From the NCBI RefSeq assembly GCF_022699665.1, contig NZ_JALDNB010000013.1, positions 1 to 48,480 on the forward strand: a stretch of DNA of 48,480 bases, read 5' to 3'. A program made the translations under genes and the position numbers. The stretch's first letter is position 1; each line of letters opens with the position of its first letter. Positions 14,666 to 21,789 of the stretch are shown piece by piece. Source of the stretch: Chryseobacterium aahli (GTDB lineage Bacteria; Bacteroidota; Bacteroidia; Flavobacteriales; Weeksellaceae). The notes under the pieces were generated by a model that had not been told where the DNA came from, made no database searches, and saw only the letters and a list, made by a program, of their open reading frames with translations.

Positions 14666-15214
14666 GTGAAAACAACAGACAACATATTAATTATAGACCT
14701 CGAAGCCACGTGTTGGGATGAGCACCCGCCGAGAGGTCAGGAAAGTGAAATCATAGAAATCGGCGTGTGTATCATGGATGCAAAAACTGGTAAGATTTCG
14801 CAAAATGAGGGAATCTTGGTGAAACCTCAATATTCAAAAGTAAGTCCGTTTTGTACGGAACTGACTTCCATTACCCAGAAAATGCTGGATGAAGAAGGTA
14901 TTTTACTCGAAGATGCATTAGATATTTTACGAGCAGAATACGATTCTGAAGACCTGACTTGGGCGAGTTATGGAAACTATGACTTGAATATGCTTCAAAA
15001 TCTGACAAGAAAATTCAATGTCAATTATCCTTTGAGTGAAGACCATATCAATGTAAAAACATTATTCGGAGAACTACATCCGACTGTCAGGAAAAGTGTC
15101 GGAATGGCAAGAGCTTTAGGTGAACTGAATTTTAAGCTTGAAGGCACCCATCACAGAGGTGTTGACGATGCGAAAAATATTGCGAAGATTTTGCATTGGT
15201 GTTTGCAACAATAA
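14666..15214 (+). CDS. DEDDh 3'-5' exonuclease, paralogue 2 (GTG start)
   Basis: A 182-residue paralogue of the previous gene product, starting at GTG 14666 and reading MKTTDNILIIDLEATCW. It retains D11/E13, YGNYDLN and THHRGVDDAKN. The two copies have diverged well beyond a recent duplication, which suggests distinct substrates. It ends the run of RNA-processing genes; the next 180 bases hold a REP repeat and then promoter P1. Confidence 0.85.
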   Translation: MKTTDNILIIDLEATCWDEHPPRGQESEIIEIGVCIMDAKTGKISQNEGILVKPQYSKVSPFCTELTSITQKMLDEEGILLEDALDILRAEYDSEDLTWASYGNYDLNMLQNLTRKFNVNYPLSEDHINVKTLFGELHPTVRKSVGMARALGELNFKLEGTHHRGVDDAKNIAKILHWCLQQ

Positions 15215-15292
15215 TGTAACAATTTAGCAATATAGAAATATAACAATGGCTTCCTTTGATAGAGGGAGCTTTTTTATTTTCAAATTATTTCG

Positions 15293-15366
15293 TCATTGCG
15301 AGGAGCGAAGCGACGAAGCAATCTCAATAAATAACAATAGACTGCTTCACTTTCAATTTGCAATGA
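15293..15366. repeat. REP-like dispersed repeat pair
   Basis: CATTGCGAGGAGCGAAGCGA and the following GAAGCAATCTC, plus the inverted TTTGCAATGAC at 15357-15366, form another copy of the element at 7921-8010. The long same-strand ORF across it is spurious. Confidence 0.7.
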
Positions 15367-15391
15367 CAAAAAAAAATCAATTAAAATATTC

Positions 15392-15427
15392 TACGCAAAA
15401 ACATTGCGCAACAACACCCTTACTTTG
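15392..15427 (+). promoter_or_regulatory. Promoter P1 with two-site operator
   Basis: TACGCA, seven bases, then TGCGCA, eleven further bases after the TGCG core and the promoter box TTACTTTG at 15420-15427. The same arrangement at the same spacing occurs at P2 (18699-18734) and P3 (21324-21359). No good -33 TTTG is present, which points to activator-dependent transcription. Confidence 0.75.
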
Positions 15428-15447
15428 CATCATCAAAATAAAACAAC

Positions 15448-15600
15448 ACTAAAATTTTGAAAAACAAATTTTAGTCAAAATATCAAGCAAGTCTTGTTGA
15501 GTGTTTCTGTATAGCACCATTGCAGGAGATTTTGTTGAGAAACATTATTTTTTTCTGTTCAACTTGACTTGAAGGTTTCAGAAGTTTGCCAAAAAACTTC
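15448..15600 (+). ncRNA. Structured RNA leader of the P1 transcript
   Basis: Four nested or consecutive helices are visible: ACTAAAATTT with AAATTTTAGT (15448-15475), CAAGTCTTGTTGA with TCAACTTGACTTG (15488-15500 and 15559-15571, 11 of 13 pairs), TGTTTCT-type pairing inside it (15502-15508 with 15538-15544), and AGAAGTTT with AAACTTCT near 15580-15600. There is no ORF. It precedes permuted tRNA modules, so it may be a Y-like or scaffold RNA of a different class. Confidence 0.5.
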
Positions 15601-15608
15601 TACCATGC

Positions 15609-15679
15609 GCTATGGGTCGAAGGTTCGAATCCTTCTATTTCCGTAAGGGAATATAACTCAGTTCGGTTAGAGTAATAGC
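15609..15679 (+). ncRNA. Circularly permuted tRNA-like module A
   Basis: The order is 3' half then 5' half. First comes the anticodon 3' strand GCTAT, then the T arm AAGG-TTCGAAT-CCTT. The acceptor 3' strand TATTTCC (15636-15642) is joined by GTAA (a GNRA tetraloop) to the acceptor 5' strand GGGAATA (15647-15653). The D arm ACTC...GAGT and the anticodon 5' strand ATAGC (15675-15679) follow. ATAGC pairs with the initial GCTAT. All helices of a tRNA are present, but the ends open in the anticodon loop. Confidence 0.8.
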
Positions 15680-15692
15680 TTTTTTTGGATGC

Positions 15693-15767
15693 GAGGGTTC
15701 GACTCCCTCCCTCATTTCGGATGAGGTAGCTCAGTTGGTTAGAGCACTACACTATTAATGTAGGTTG
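15693..15767 (+). ncRNA. Circularly permuted tRNA-like module B
   Basis: The T arm GAGGG-TTCGACT-CCCTC comes first, then acceptor CCTCATT, a short TCG loop, and GATGAGG. The D arm GCTCAGTTGGTTAGAGC and a closed anticodon arm CTACA-CTATTAA-TGTAG (anticodon position ATT) follow. Here the permutation breakpoint lies in the variable loop instead of the anticodon loop. A terminator hairpin follows at once. Confidence 0.75.
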
Positions 15768-15794
15768 AAAATAGACTCAAAATCTATTTTTTTT
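15768..15794 (+). terminator. Intrinsic terminator after module B
   Basis: AAAATAGA and TCTATTTT form an 8-bp stem with a seven-base loop followed by a T run. It would end an RNA of about 360 bases starting at P1; partial read-through would reach the SPFH gene. Confidence 0.75.
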
Positions 15795-15954
15795 ATTAGA
15801 GTTTGAATATCTCGTTAAAAATATTCACCATGGGAAAATTTGAGTTTTTTTCAGTTGTTGAATCAACATTTTGAAAAAGCCTGTAAGTAAAGATGTTTTC
15901 TGGAAATGAAATTCAGTTGATGAATAGTCAATAATTGGACTGAATTTTCTAAGA

Positions 15955-16095
15955 AGGACGATTTTCCGCGTGAGCGATGGTAACGGATACCCCGCAGTGA
16001 AGAGCCGAAAGGCGATGAACGAGGAGTAGAAGTGAACGTAGCGACCCGAGTTGTTGCTTTCAGCGATGGCAAGGGACACGCCCAGGATCTGATTC
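15955..16095. repeat. GC-rich dispersed-repeat-like island
   Basis: Markedly GC-richer than its surroundings. The string AGCGATGGYAASGGAYAC occurs twice (near 15973 and 16061), flanking purine-rich GAGGAGTAGAAGTGAACG. This resembles a class of flavobacterial interspersed repeats. No ORF or tRNA is visible. The rest of 15795-16229 shows nothing I can assign. Confidence 0.45.
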
Positions 16096-16229
16096 ATTAG
16101 AAAATAAGTTTAAGAATACTATTCTGAAATGAATGGAATTTTATGAAAAACTTTCCTTCCGCCATTTTTGGAAGAGAGAATCTCGAATTTTCCTTTTTTA
16201 ATTAAAATTAATAACACTTAAAATAAAAT

Positions 16230-17744
16230 ATGATGTTTAAAAATGTACAAATTAAAGCGTATCAAATTGGTTTGGTTTTCAAAAACCGAAACTTAATTGA
16301 GATCTTAAAAGAAGGTAATCATTGGATTTTCGGAAATAAATCTGTGGAAGTTCATGAAATGAAAAACCAGTTCACAACAACTGAAGACTTGAATCTTTTA
16401 TTGAAAAATGAAGGTTTGAATTCAATGTTGGAAGTTGTTGACGTAAAAGATGGTGAAATCGTTTTGGTACAGGAAAACGGAATCTTCAAAGAAGTTTTGA
16501 ATGTTGGTCAATATGCTTTCTGGAAAGGAATTTTGAACAGAGAGTTTCAGAAAATTGACTTAACGAAAGTTGAGATTCCACAAGAAATTTCCAAGACAGT
16601 TTTGGAAAATATAAAATTAAAAAGTCTGGTAAGAAAGTTTGTTGTGCCTTCTCACTATAAAGGTCTGCTATTAATTGACGGAAAATTGAGTCAGGTTTTG
16701 GAAAGTGGTATTTACTCTTTCTGGAATAATGAATCTTCTATTGAAGTTAAAATAGTAGATCCAAACTATGAAATAAAATCACAGTTCGGATCCCATGAAA
16801 ATGCAAATGTCTTAATAAAATCAGAACCGCTTAAAGATTTTTTGAAAATTATAGAGGTAAAAGACGGAGAAATCATTTTGCTATATGAAAACGGAAGTTT
16901 AAAAGATGTATTAAACGTAGGTCAATATGCATTTTGGATAGATATTGCAGACAGAGAATTTCAAAAAGTGAATTTGATGAAAGTTGAAATTACAGAAGAT
17001 ATTTCGAAGACTATCTTGGAAAATGTAAGAATGAGAAATTATGTAAGAAAATTTATTGTATCCAATCAATATAAAGGATTACTGTTAATTGACGGAAAAT
17101 TAACCAAAATTCTGGAAGCCGGAACCTACTACTTCTGGAATAACGAAATTTCTGTTGAGGTAAAAGCCATTGATATGCGTATGCAGCAGATGGAAATTGC
17201 AGGTCAGGAACTTTTGACGAAAGATAAAGCGATGCTTCGTATCAATTTCTATGTGCGTTTTCAAGTAGAAAATATTGAAAAAGCGTTGATGGAAAATAAA
17301 GAATATGATAAGCAATTATATATTTTGATGCAGTTGGCTTTGCGTGAGTTCGTTGGAGCTTTGACATTGGATGAATTGCTGGTGAAAAAAGATTCTGTAG
17401 GAAAAGAGATCCTTGAAAATCTTGGCAATAAAGCCGAAGATCTAGGTCTGAAAGCTTCTGATGCAGGAATCCGTGACGTAATCTTGACCGGAGAAATGAA
17501 AGAAATCATGAATCAGGTTTTGATTGCCGAGAAAAAAGCTCAGGCCAACAGCATCATGCGTCGTGAAGAAACGGCTTCCACAAGAAGTTTGCTGAACACC
17601 GCAAAACTGATGGAAGAAAACGAAGTCCTATGGAAGCTGAAAGAAATGGAATATATGGAGAAAATCGCTGACAAAATTGGAGATATCACCGTTTCCGGAA
17701 ACAGTAATATTCTTTCTCAGCTGAAAGAAATCTTTGCAAAATAA
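16230..17744 (+). CDS. SPFH/band-7 (slipin-like) protein with internal duplications
   Basis: A 504-residue protein with a C-terminal SPFH/prohibitin-type domain (KDKAMLRINFYVRFQV and the helical tail after residue 320). The N-terminal part is repeated: KDGEIVLVQENG...NVGQYAFW near residue 70 recurs as KDGEIILLYENG...NVGQYAFW near 210, and KGLLLIDGKLSQVLESG recurs as KGLLLIDGKLTKILEAG. No clear transmembrane segment is seen. Slipins are recurrent partners in bacterial RNA-repair operons with Ro proteins. A second in-frame ATG at 16233 gives an alternative start. Confidence 0.8.
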   Translation: MMFKNVQIKAYQIGLVFKNRNLIEILKEGNHWIFGNKSVEVHEMKNQFTTTEDLNLLLKNEGLNSMLEVVDVKDGEIVLVQENGIFKEVLNVGQYAFWKGILNREFQKIDLTKVEIPQEISKTVLENIKLKSLVRKFVVPSHYKGLLLIDGKLSQVLESGIYSFWNNESSIEVKIVDPNYEIKSQFGSHENANVLIKSEPLKDFLKIIEVKDGEIILLYENGSLKDVLNVGQYAFWIDIADREFQKVNLMKVEITEDISKTILENVRMRNYVRKFIVSNQYKGLLLIDGKLTKILEAGTYYFWNNEISVEVKAIDMRMQQMEIAGQELLTKDKAMLRINFYVRFQVENIEKALMENKEYDKQLYILMQLALREFVGALTLDELLVKKDSVGKEILENLGNKAEDLGLKASDAGIRDVILTGEMKEIMNQVLIAEKKAQANSIMRREETASTRSLLNTAKLMEENEVLWKLKEMEYMEKIADKIGDITVSGNSNILSQLKEIFAK

Positions 17745-17765
17745 AACTAATAATCATTACTATAG

Positions 17766-17796
17766 AAGTGGGCTTCTGTAAAAAGAAGCCTGCTTT
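17766..17796 (+). terminator. Hairpin after SPFH gene
   Basis: AAGTGGGCTTCT and AGAAGCCTGCTT pair over 12 bp with two wobbles. Only a weak T stretch follows, so it may be a leaky terminator or a processing site that allows read-through into the tRNA-like RNA. Confidence 0.6.
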
Positions 17797-17802
17797 ACAA
17801 AC

Positions 17803-17994
17803 AACCTTGTAGCTTAAAAGGAAAAGCCTACGGCAAAATATTGCTTACCGTAGAGTTTGCGGATATTCCGGTTAGACCTGCGCGGACTAATGGGTAGAGT
17901 TTACAGAAGCACCGAAAATCTTAGGAGAAGTAGGGAAGCGTATTTACAGCCGCAATGCCAATATGGAATGTGAGTTCGAATCTCATCAAGGTTA
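17803..17994 (+). ncRNA. tRNA-like RNA with a long insertion between anticodon and T arms
   Basis: The acceptor AACCTTG (17803-17809) pairs perfectly with CAAGGTT (17987-17993). TA and a D arm (GCTT...AAGC) follow as in tRNA, and the T arm GTGAG-TTCGAAT-CTCAT is canonical. The anticodon arm is replaced by CTACGG/CCGTAG around a 14-base loop. About 115 bases are inserted before the T arm, with TTTGCGG/CCGCAA helix ends. It cannot decode. It looks like a tRNA mimic carrying an extra domain. Confidence 0.65.
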
Positions 17995-18002
17995 CAAAAA
18001 AT

Positions 18003-18034
18003 GACAGATCTAAATTTTAGATTTGTCTTTTTTT
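18003..18034 (+). terminator. Terminator between tRNA-like RNA and VOC gene
   Basis: GACAGATCTAAA pairs with TTTAGATTTGTC, followed by seven T residues. It overlaps the stop codon of the convergent VOC gene and probably serves both strands. Confidence 0.8.
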
Positions 18035-18479
18035 ATTTGTTTTCCAACCATTTTTCATAGGAAATGACTCCCAACTCAGGTTTCCCTTCACCTTCCAAAA
18101 TAGAAATAAATTCCAATTGATTTCCATCGGGATCATTAAAATAAATCGCCAACGCAGGCATCCAAGCAAAAACCATTGGTTCATCAATTCCGTCTTTTAA
18201 AAAATTGTAAGGCTTTAAATTTTTGTTTTTCAAAAACTCAACGGAATAATTCAGAATATCTTCTTTATCAGCAGAAAAAGCAAAATGCCTTGTCTGTAAA
18301 TTTTCCTTTTGTTCCCACAAACCCAACATGGCTTCTTTATTTTTTCCAATCCATAAAAATGCAATCGGACGGGTTTCGTCATGATGAGCAAACTCTAAAC
18401 CTAAGACTTCAGTGTAAAATTTTATTGAATCGTCTAAATTGCTAACCTGAACATGAGTTTCATATAATCCTTTTATCAT
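18033..18479 (-). CDS. VOC-family (glyoxalase/bleomycin-resistance) protein
   Basis: A 148-residue vicinal-oxygen-chelate fold protein: ETHVQVSNLDDSIKFYTEVLGLE at the N terminus with a metal-ligand histidine, TRHFAFS in the middle, and FNDPDGNQLEFI near the C terminus with the ligand glutamate. Substrate unknown. It is the only gene on the minus strand inside the RNA island, so it may be an unrelated insertion between the SPFH/tRNA-like RNA block and the TROVE gene. Confidence 0.85.
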   Translation of the reverse strand: MIKGLYETHVQVSNLDDSIKFYTEVLGLEFAHHDETRPIAFLWIGKNKEAMLGLWEQKENLQTRHFAFSADKEDILNYSVEFLKNKNLKPYNFLKDGIDEPMVFAWMPALAIYFNDPDGNQLEFISILEGEGKPELGVISYEKWLENK

Positions 18480-18572
18480 AGCTTACATTTTAATGTACAC
18501 AAAGCTAGACAACGGATTTCCAAAAATCCAGAACTGTTGATTCCTTTATTTGAAATGAATGATAGATTTTTT

Positions 18573-18663
18573 CTAAACACGAATGACACTAATATTTTCA
18601 CAAATATCACAATCAACCTTTAGTGTTTTTAGTGCAAAAATTCGTGTCATTAGTGTTTAAAAA
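18573..18663. repeat. Imperfect inverted repeat upstream of P2
   Basis: AAACACGAATGACACTAAT at the left is matched at the right by ATTCGTGTCATTAGTGTTT, 17 of 19 bases complementary. It would form a cruciform or a terminator-like fold between the divergent VOC and TROVE genes. Confidence 0.55.
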
Positions 18664-18698
18664 CGAAAAATTTAAAAAATATTCACAAAAACATTCAC

Positions 18699-18734
18699 TA
18701 CGCAAAAACACTGCGCAATACTACCATTACTTTG
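18699..18734 (+). promoter_or_regulatory. Promoter P2 with two-site operator (TROVE gene)
   Basis: TACGCA, seven bases, TGCGCA, then the box TTACTTTG at 18727-18734. Most bases are identical to P1 over 36 positions. It drives the TROVE gene. Confidence 0.78.
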
Positions 18735-18793
18735 CATAAGAAATCAGAGAGGAATTGATAATTCTCCAAATGTTTAACAAAAAAACAGTAACC

Positions 18794-20311
18794 ATGAAAT
18801 TTAATTTTTTAAGAAAAGAAAATAGAGTAGTGACCAACTACGAAGGTGCAAAAGCGTATACAATGACACCTGCAGAAGAACTATACAGTGCTGTTGTTAC
18901 CACAGGATTATCAAACACTTCCTATGAAAAAGGTAATGACAGATTGACGAGAATTCAATCTCTGATTCTGAAAAACGATCCTGAATTCGTTGCAAAATTG
19001 GCAGTTTATGCAAGAAAAGATATGTACTTACGTTCAATTCCATTGGTTTTGACAACCGAATTGGCGAAACAAACTTCAGGTACAAACTTGGTAAGCAGAA
19101 CTGTCGATGGAGTTATTCAAAGAGCAGACGAAATCACCGAATTGCTGGCGTATTACCAATTGGCAAATGAAAGAACAGAAACAAAAAAGTTGAACAAACT
19201 TTCAAAACAAATTCAAAAAGGTTTGGTAAAATCTTTCAATAAATTTGATGAATATCAGTTCGCAAAATACAACAGAAAAGCTGAAGTAACTTTAAAAGAT
19301 GCCTTGTTTTTGGTTCATCCAAAAGCAAAAGATGAAAATCAACAGGCAATTTTCAACAAAATCGTCAACGATGCGCTGGAAACTCCATACACTTGGGAAG
19401 TTGAACTTTCGGTTTTGGGTCAGACAAAATTTGCGGACGAAGCAGAAAGAAAATCAGCTTTCAAAAACAAATGGGAAGAATTGATTTTCAGCAACAAACT
19501 TGGTTATATGGCAACGTTGAGAAACTTGCGAAATATCCTGGAAGCCAATGTTTCTTCAGATGTGATGTACAAAGTGTGCAACTATTTGTCGGATGAAAAA
19601 GCGGTGAGAAACTCAAAGCAATTGCCATTCAGATTTTTGGCGGCGTACAGAGAATTGAAAACAATCGATTCACCTTATTTGTCATCAATCTTGGAAGCAT
19701 TGGAAGATGCGGTAATGGTGAGTGCAAAAAACATCAAAGGTTTTGGTTTCGATACTTCGATGGTGATTGCGGCAGACGTTTCCGGATCGATGCAGCAACC
19801 GGTTTCTCCGAAATCGAAGGTTTTGTTGTACGATATCGGTCTGTTGATGTCGATGATATTGCAGTCGCAGTGCAAAAATGTGATCTCAGGGATGTTTGGT
19901 GACCGTTGGAAAAGAGTTCCGATGCCTAAAAACGGTATCCTGAGAAATGTAGATGCATTTTACAAGCGGGAAGGTGAAGTGGGTTACGCCACAAACGGTC
20001 ATCTGGTGCTTGAAGATTTGATCAGCAAAAAAGAAAAAGTAGATAAGATCATGTTGTTTACCGATACTCAAATGTGGGATATTGGTGGATTTTCAAATGC
20101 TTTCGGAAACTCATGGGGGCGATACAAAAAGATCAATCCAAATGCAAAATTGTATATATTTGATTTGGCAGGTTACGGAAAACCACCGTTGGATGTCAGA
20201 AAAAATGATGTCTATCTTATCGCAGGTTGGTCCGACAAAATTTTCGATGTATTGAATGCATTGGAAGACCGAAAATCTGCAGTAGAAATGATTAAAAAAG
20301 TAGTGCTGTAA
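18794..20311 (+). CDS. rsr: TROVE-domain protein (Ro60/Rsr orthologue)
   Basis: With the start at ATG 18794 (MKFNFLRKENRVV) the protein has 505 residues; ATGs at 18755 and 18770 are alternatives. The N-terminal two thirds form the HEAT-like TROVE ring (AEELYSAVVTTGLSNTSYE, RIQSLILKNDPEFVAKLAVYARKD). The C-terminal vWA domain has a complete MIDAS: AADVSGSM near residues 325-332 and LFTDTQMWD further on. Ro proteins bind Y RNAs on the outside of the ring and single-stranded ends of misfolded RNAs in the cavity. The Y-like RNA array downstream and the shared promoter motif argue that these are its RNA partners. Confidence 0.93.
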   Translation: MKFNFLRKENRVVTNYEGAKAYTMTPAEELYSAVVTTGLSNTSYEKGNDRLTRIQSLILKNDPEFVAKLAVYARKDMYLRSIPLVLTTELAKQTSGTNLVSRTVDGVIQRADEITELLAYYQLANERTETKKLNKLSKQIQKGLVKSFNKFDEYQFAKYNRKAEVTLKDALFLVHPKAKDENQQAIFNKIVNDALETPYTWEVELSVLGQTKFADEAERKSAFKNKWEELIFSNKLGYMATLRNLRNILEANVSSDVMYKVCNYLSDEKAVRNSKQLPFRFLAAYRELKTIDSPYLSSILEALEDAVMVSAKNIKGFGFDTSMVIAADVSGSMQQPVSPKSKVLLYDIGLLMSMILQSQCKNVISGMFGDRWKRVPMPKNGILRNVDAFYKREGEVGYATNGHLVLEDLISKKEKVDKIMLFTDTQMWDIGGFSNAFGNSWGRYKKINPNAKLYIFDLAGYGKPPLDVRKNDVYLIAGWSDKIFDVLNALEDRKSAVEMIKKVVL

Positions 20312-20325
20312 AAGGCACTGCTTTT
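20296..20325 (+). terminator. Hairpin at the end of the TROVE gene
   Basis: AAAAGTAGTGC pairs with GCACTGCTTTT over 11 bp; the stop codon lies in the loop. A short T stretch follows. It may attenuate transcription into the next gene. Confidence 0.6.
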
Positions 20326-20467
20326 AAAAATAAAAACGAATTACCAATTTTTTTTAGGAGCTATTTCCCGCTTTCCACTATATCTTTTTCGCCAACGCTT
20401 TTTTTAAAGCCATTTCAGAAAAAGGATGTCGTTTCAATCGGGGCTAATTTAAAATAAACTGAATATA

Positions 20468-21073
20468 ATGATACAGCTTTTTAATGTTATTGAAATTGAT
20501 CCTTTCAGATACTCGAAAGAAGAATATGAAATACCGGAACTTTCAGATTTATCAAACTCTGAAGATTTGCATGAAAGATGGCAAAAAGCTATTGCAACAT
20601 TAAATTTGGACTTGAATCCAATTAAAAAGGGTTCTTATCTTGTAGATATTAAAAATGTGAATGATGAAAATTTAAAAATTATTTTAAATGTAATTTTTGA
20701 AGATGCTGAAGCAGATGGAAGTGATTTTTTAGCATCATTTAATGGTGGTATTATTTTAAAGGAGAACGATGAAATTTTAATTGAGCCTACCTGTTGTGGT
20801 GATCTTGAAAATTTAAAAGGTTGGCAATATATTTTTGAAAATAATTCATCAGAATGGTCACAGTTATGGATTGGTCATCCGTGGGTTTTCTATAAAAAAG
20901 AAAATGGAAAAATTCAATTTTCAGATTATACCGAGTATATGTTGAGTGAATTTAAAAATATACAACCTGTTTTCGAAGTTTATGAATTAGATTTAGAAAT
21001 TGAAATTAATAAAATGAAAGAACAACAAATAAATTTCAATAATAGAGTTATGAAAATTTTAAAAGAAATGTAA
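20468..21073 (+). CDS. Hypothetical protein downstream of TROVE gene
   Basis: A soluble, acidic 201-residue protein that I do not recognise confidently. The centre reads IEPTCCGDLENLKGWQYIFE followed by WIGHPWVFYKKENGKIQFSD, a pattern I associate loosely with SUKH/immunity-like beta-rich proteins of Bacteroidota. No catalytic motif or signal peptide is seen. It sits between the TROVE gene and the Y-like RNA array on the same strand. Confidence 0.6.
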   Translation: MIQLFNVIEIDPFRYSKEEYEIPELSDLSNSEDLHERWQKAIATLNLDLNPIKKGSYLVDIKNVNDENLKIILNVIFEDAEADGSDFLASFNGGIILKENDEILIEPTCCGDLENLKGWQYIFENNSSEWSQLWIGHPWVFYKKENGKIQFSDYTEYMLSEFKNIQPVFEVYELDLEIEINKMKEQQINFNNRVMKILKEM

Positions 21074-21093
21074 TAAGGTGAAGAATATATTTT

Positions 21094-21127
21094 GAGATTG
21101 CTTTGTCACTACGTTCCTCGCAATGAC
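21094..21127. repeat. REP-like element
   Basis: GAGATTGCTTTGTCACTACG and TCCTCGCAATGAC form a diverged copy, in opposite orientation, of the repeat at 15293 and 34446. Confidence 0.6.
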
Positions 21128-21136
21128 CTAAAAAAT

Positions 21137-21210
21137 AACCGATGCCGTAAGAAAAGAAATCCTTCGACTTCCAATTGAAAAATGAGTCTTTTCGCCAGAT
21201 TGCTCGGGTT
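21137..21210 (+). ncRNA. Y-like RNA unit 1 (no tRNA module)
   Basis: The lower stem is AACCGA (21137-21142) with TCGGGTT (21204-21210). The invariant TGCCGT follows at 21143-21148, and TTGC lies just before the 3' strand. The upper stem is AAAAGA/TCTTTT, and CCTTCG follows the upper 5' strand. The loop is short and has no tRNA part. Confidence 0.7.
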
Positions 21211-21215
21211 TAACT

Positions 21216-21300
21216 AACCAATGTCGTTATCATAAGAGATCCATCGTCATACTTAAAATTTGATTTGATATCAAAAACTCTTATAACTTGTTACTTGGTT
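21216..21300 (+). ncRNA. Y-like RNA unit 2 (no tRNA module)
   Basis: Lower stem AACCAA/TTGGTT, TGTCGT at 21222-21227, upper stem ATAAGAG/CTCTTAT, and TTAC before the 3' strand. The lower and upper stems differ from unit 1 at several positions but stay paired. Confidence 0.75.
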
Positions 21301-21323
21301 TTTAAATTTAAAATAAATTCAAC

Positions 21324-21359
21324 TGCGTAAAAAGAATACGTACTAAAGCAATAATTTTG
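21324..21359 (+). promoter_or_regulatory. Promoter P3 with two-site operator (Y-like RNA array)
   Basis: TGCGTA, seven bases, TACGTA, eleven bases after the core, then TAATTTTG (21352-21359), a full TAnnTTTG match. The hexamers differ from P1/P2 but fit TRCGYA at the same spacing. It lies between units 2 and 3. Confidence 0.75.
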
Positions 21360-21393
21360 CTACAACAAAACACAATAACCATAAAAACTTAAA

Positions 21394-21530
21394 AAAGTAA
21401 GTGTCGTAAAACAGAATTTCTTCGTTTAAGGGACAGCAATACAGGTTCGAGTCCTGTTCTCGGAAATCCGAGATGGCGTAATTGGTATCGCTCTGTCAGT
21501 AAGTCTCTGTTTGATTTTTTACCTTACTTT
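21394..21530 (+). ncRNA. Y-like RNA unit 3 with permuted tRNA
   Basis: Lower stem AAAGTAAG/CTTACTTT, TGTCGT at 21402-21407, upper stem AAACAGA/TCTGTTT, TTAC before the 3' strand. The enclosed module runs 21432-21497: anticodon 3' strand GACAG, T arm ACAGG-TTCGAGT-CCTGT, acceptor TCTCGGA joined through AA to TCCGAGA, D arm, anticodon 5' strand CTGTC. CTGTC pairs with GACAG, so a complete tRNA fold is opened at the anticodon loop and fused to the stem. Confidence 0.85.
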
Positions 21531-21536
21531 AAAAAT

Positions 21537-21607
21537 AATCGATGTCGTAAAAAAGAGTTCCTTCAACTTTCATTGAACTAAAAATTCTTTTTATCAGTTA
21601 CTCGATT
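21537..21607 (+). ncRNA. Y-like RNA unit 4 (no tRNA module)
   Basis: Lower stem AATCGA/TCGATT, TGTCGT at 21543-21548, upper stem AAAAAGA/TCTTTTT, and a small hairpin TTCAA/TTGAA as the cap. TTAC precedes the 3' strand. At 71 bases it is the simplest form of the unit. Confidence 0.8.
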
Positions 21608-21620
21608 TTAAAATTATTCT

Positions 21621-21761
21621 ACAAGTGCCGTGTATAAAAGTTACTTCGATTTTTTACAAAGGTTCGAAATCGAAGATTCGACGGAGTCAATCCTTTCGCC
21701 GAAAGGTGTGGTCGAGTGGATAGACAAGTTTTAAGACAGCTTTTATCAATATTTGCCTTGT
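21621..21761 (+). ncRNA. Y-like RNA unit 5 with degenerate tRNA module
   Basis: Lower stem ACAAG/CTTGT, TGCCGT at 21626-21631, upper stem ATAAAAG/CTTTTAT, then TTACTTCG, and TTGCC before the 3' strand. The enclosed part has an acceptor-like hairpin CCTTTC-GCC-GAAAGG and a D-arm-like TGGTCGAGTGGATAGACA typical of class II tRNAs. The T arm is unclear, so the module is degenerate. Confidence 0.7.
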
Positions 21762-21789
21762 GTTTTTTCAAAAAAGTATATAAACATAA

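Noticed and set aside
15246..15452. 68-codon plus-strand ORF
   Set aside because: Most of it is translation of a REP-like repeat and of promoter P1; composition is not protein-like.
15830..15875. Short ORF MGKFEFFSVVESTF after the P1 terminator
   Set aside because: Only 14 codons, no promoter or conserved context; it lacks the amino-acid coverage seen in the two array leaders.
17803..17994. tRNA interrupted by a group I intron
   Set aside because: The insertion is about 115 bases, lies after the anticodon hairpin, and shows no P/Q/R/S core; the anticodon loop itself is not canonical.
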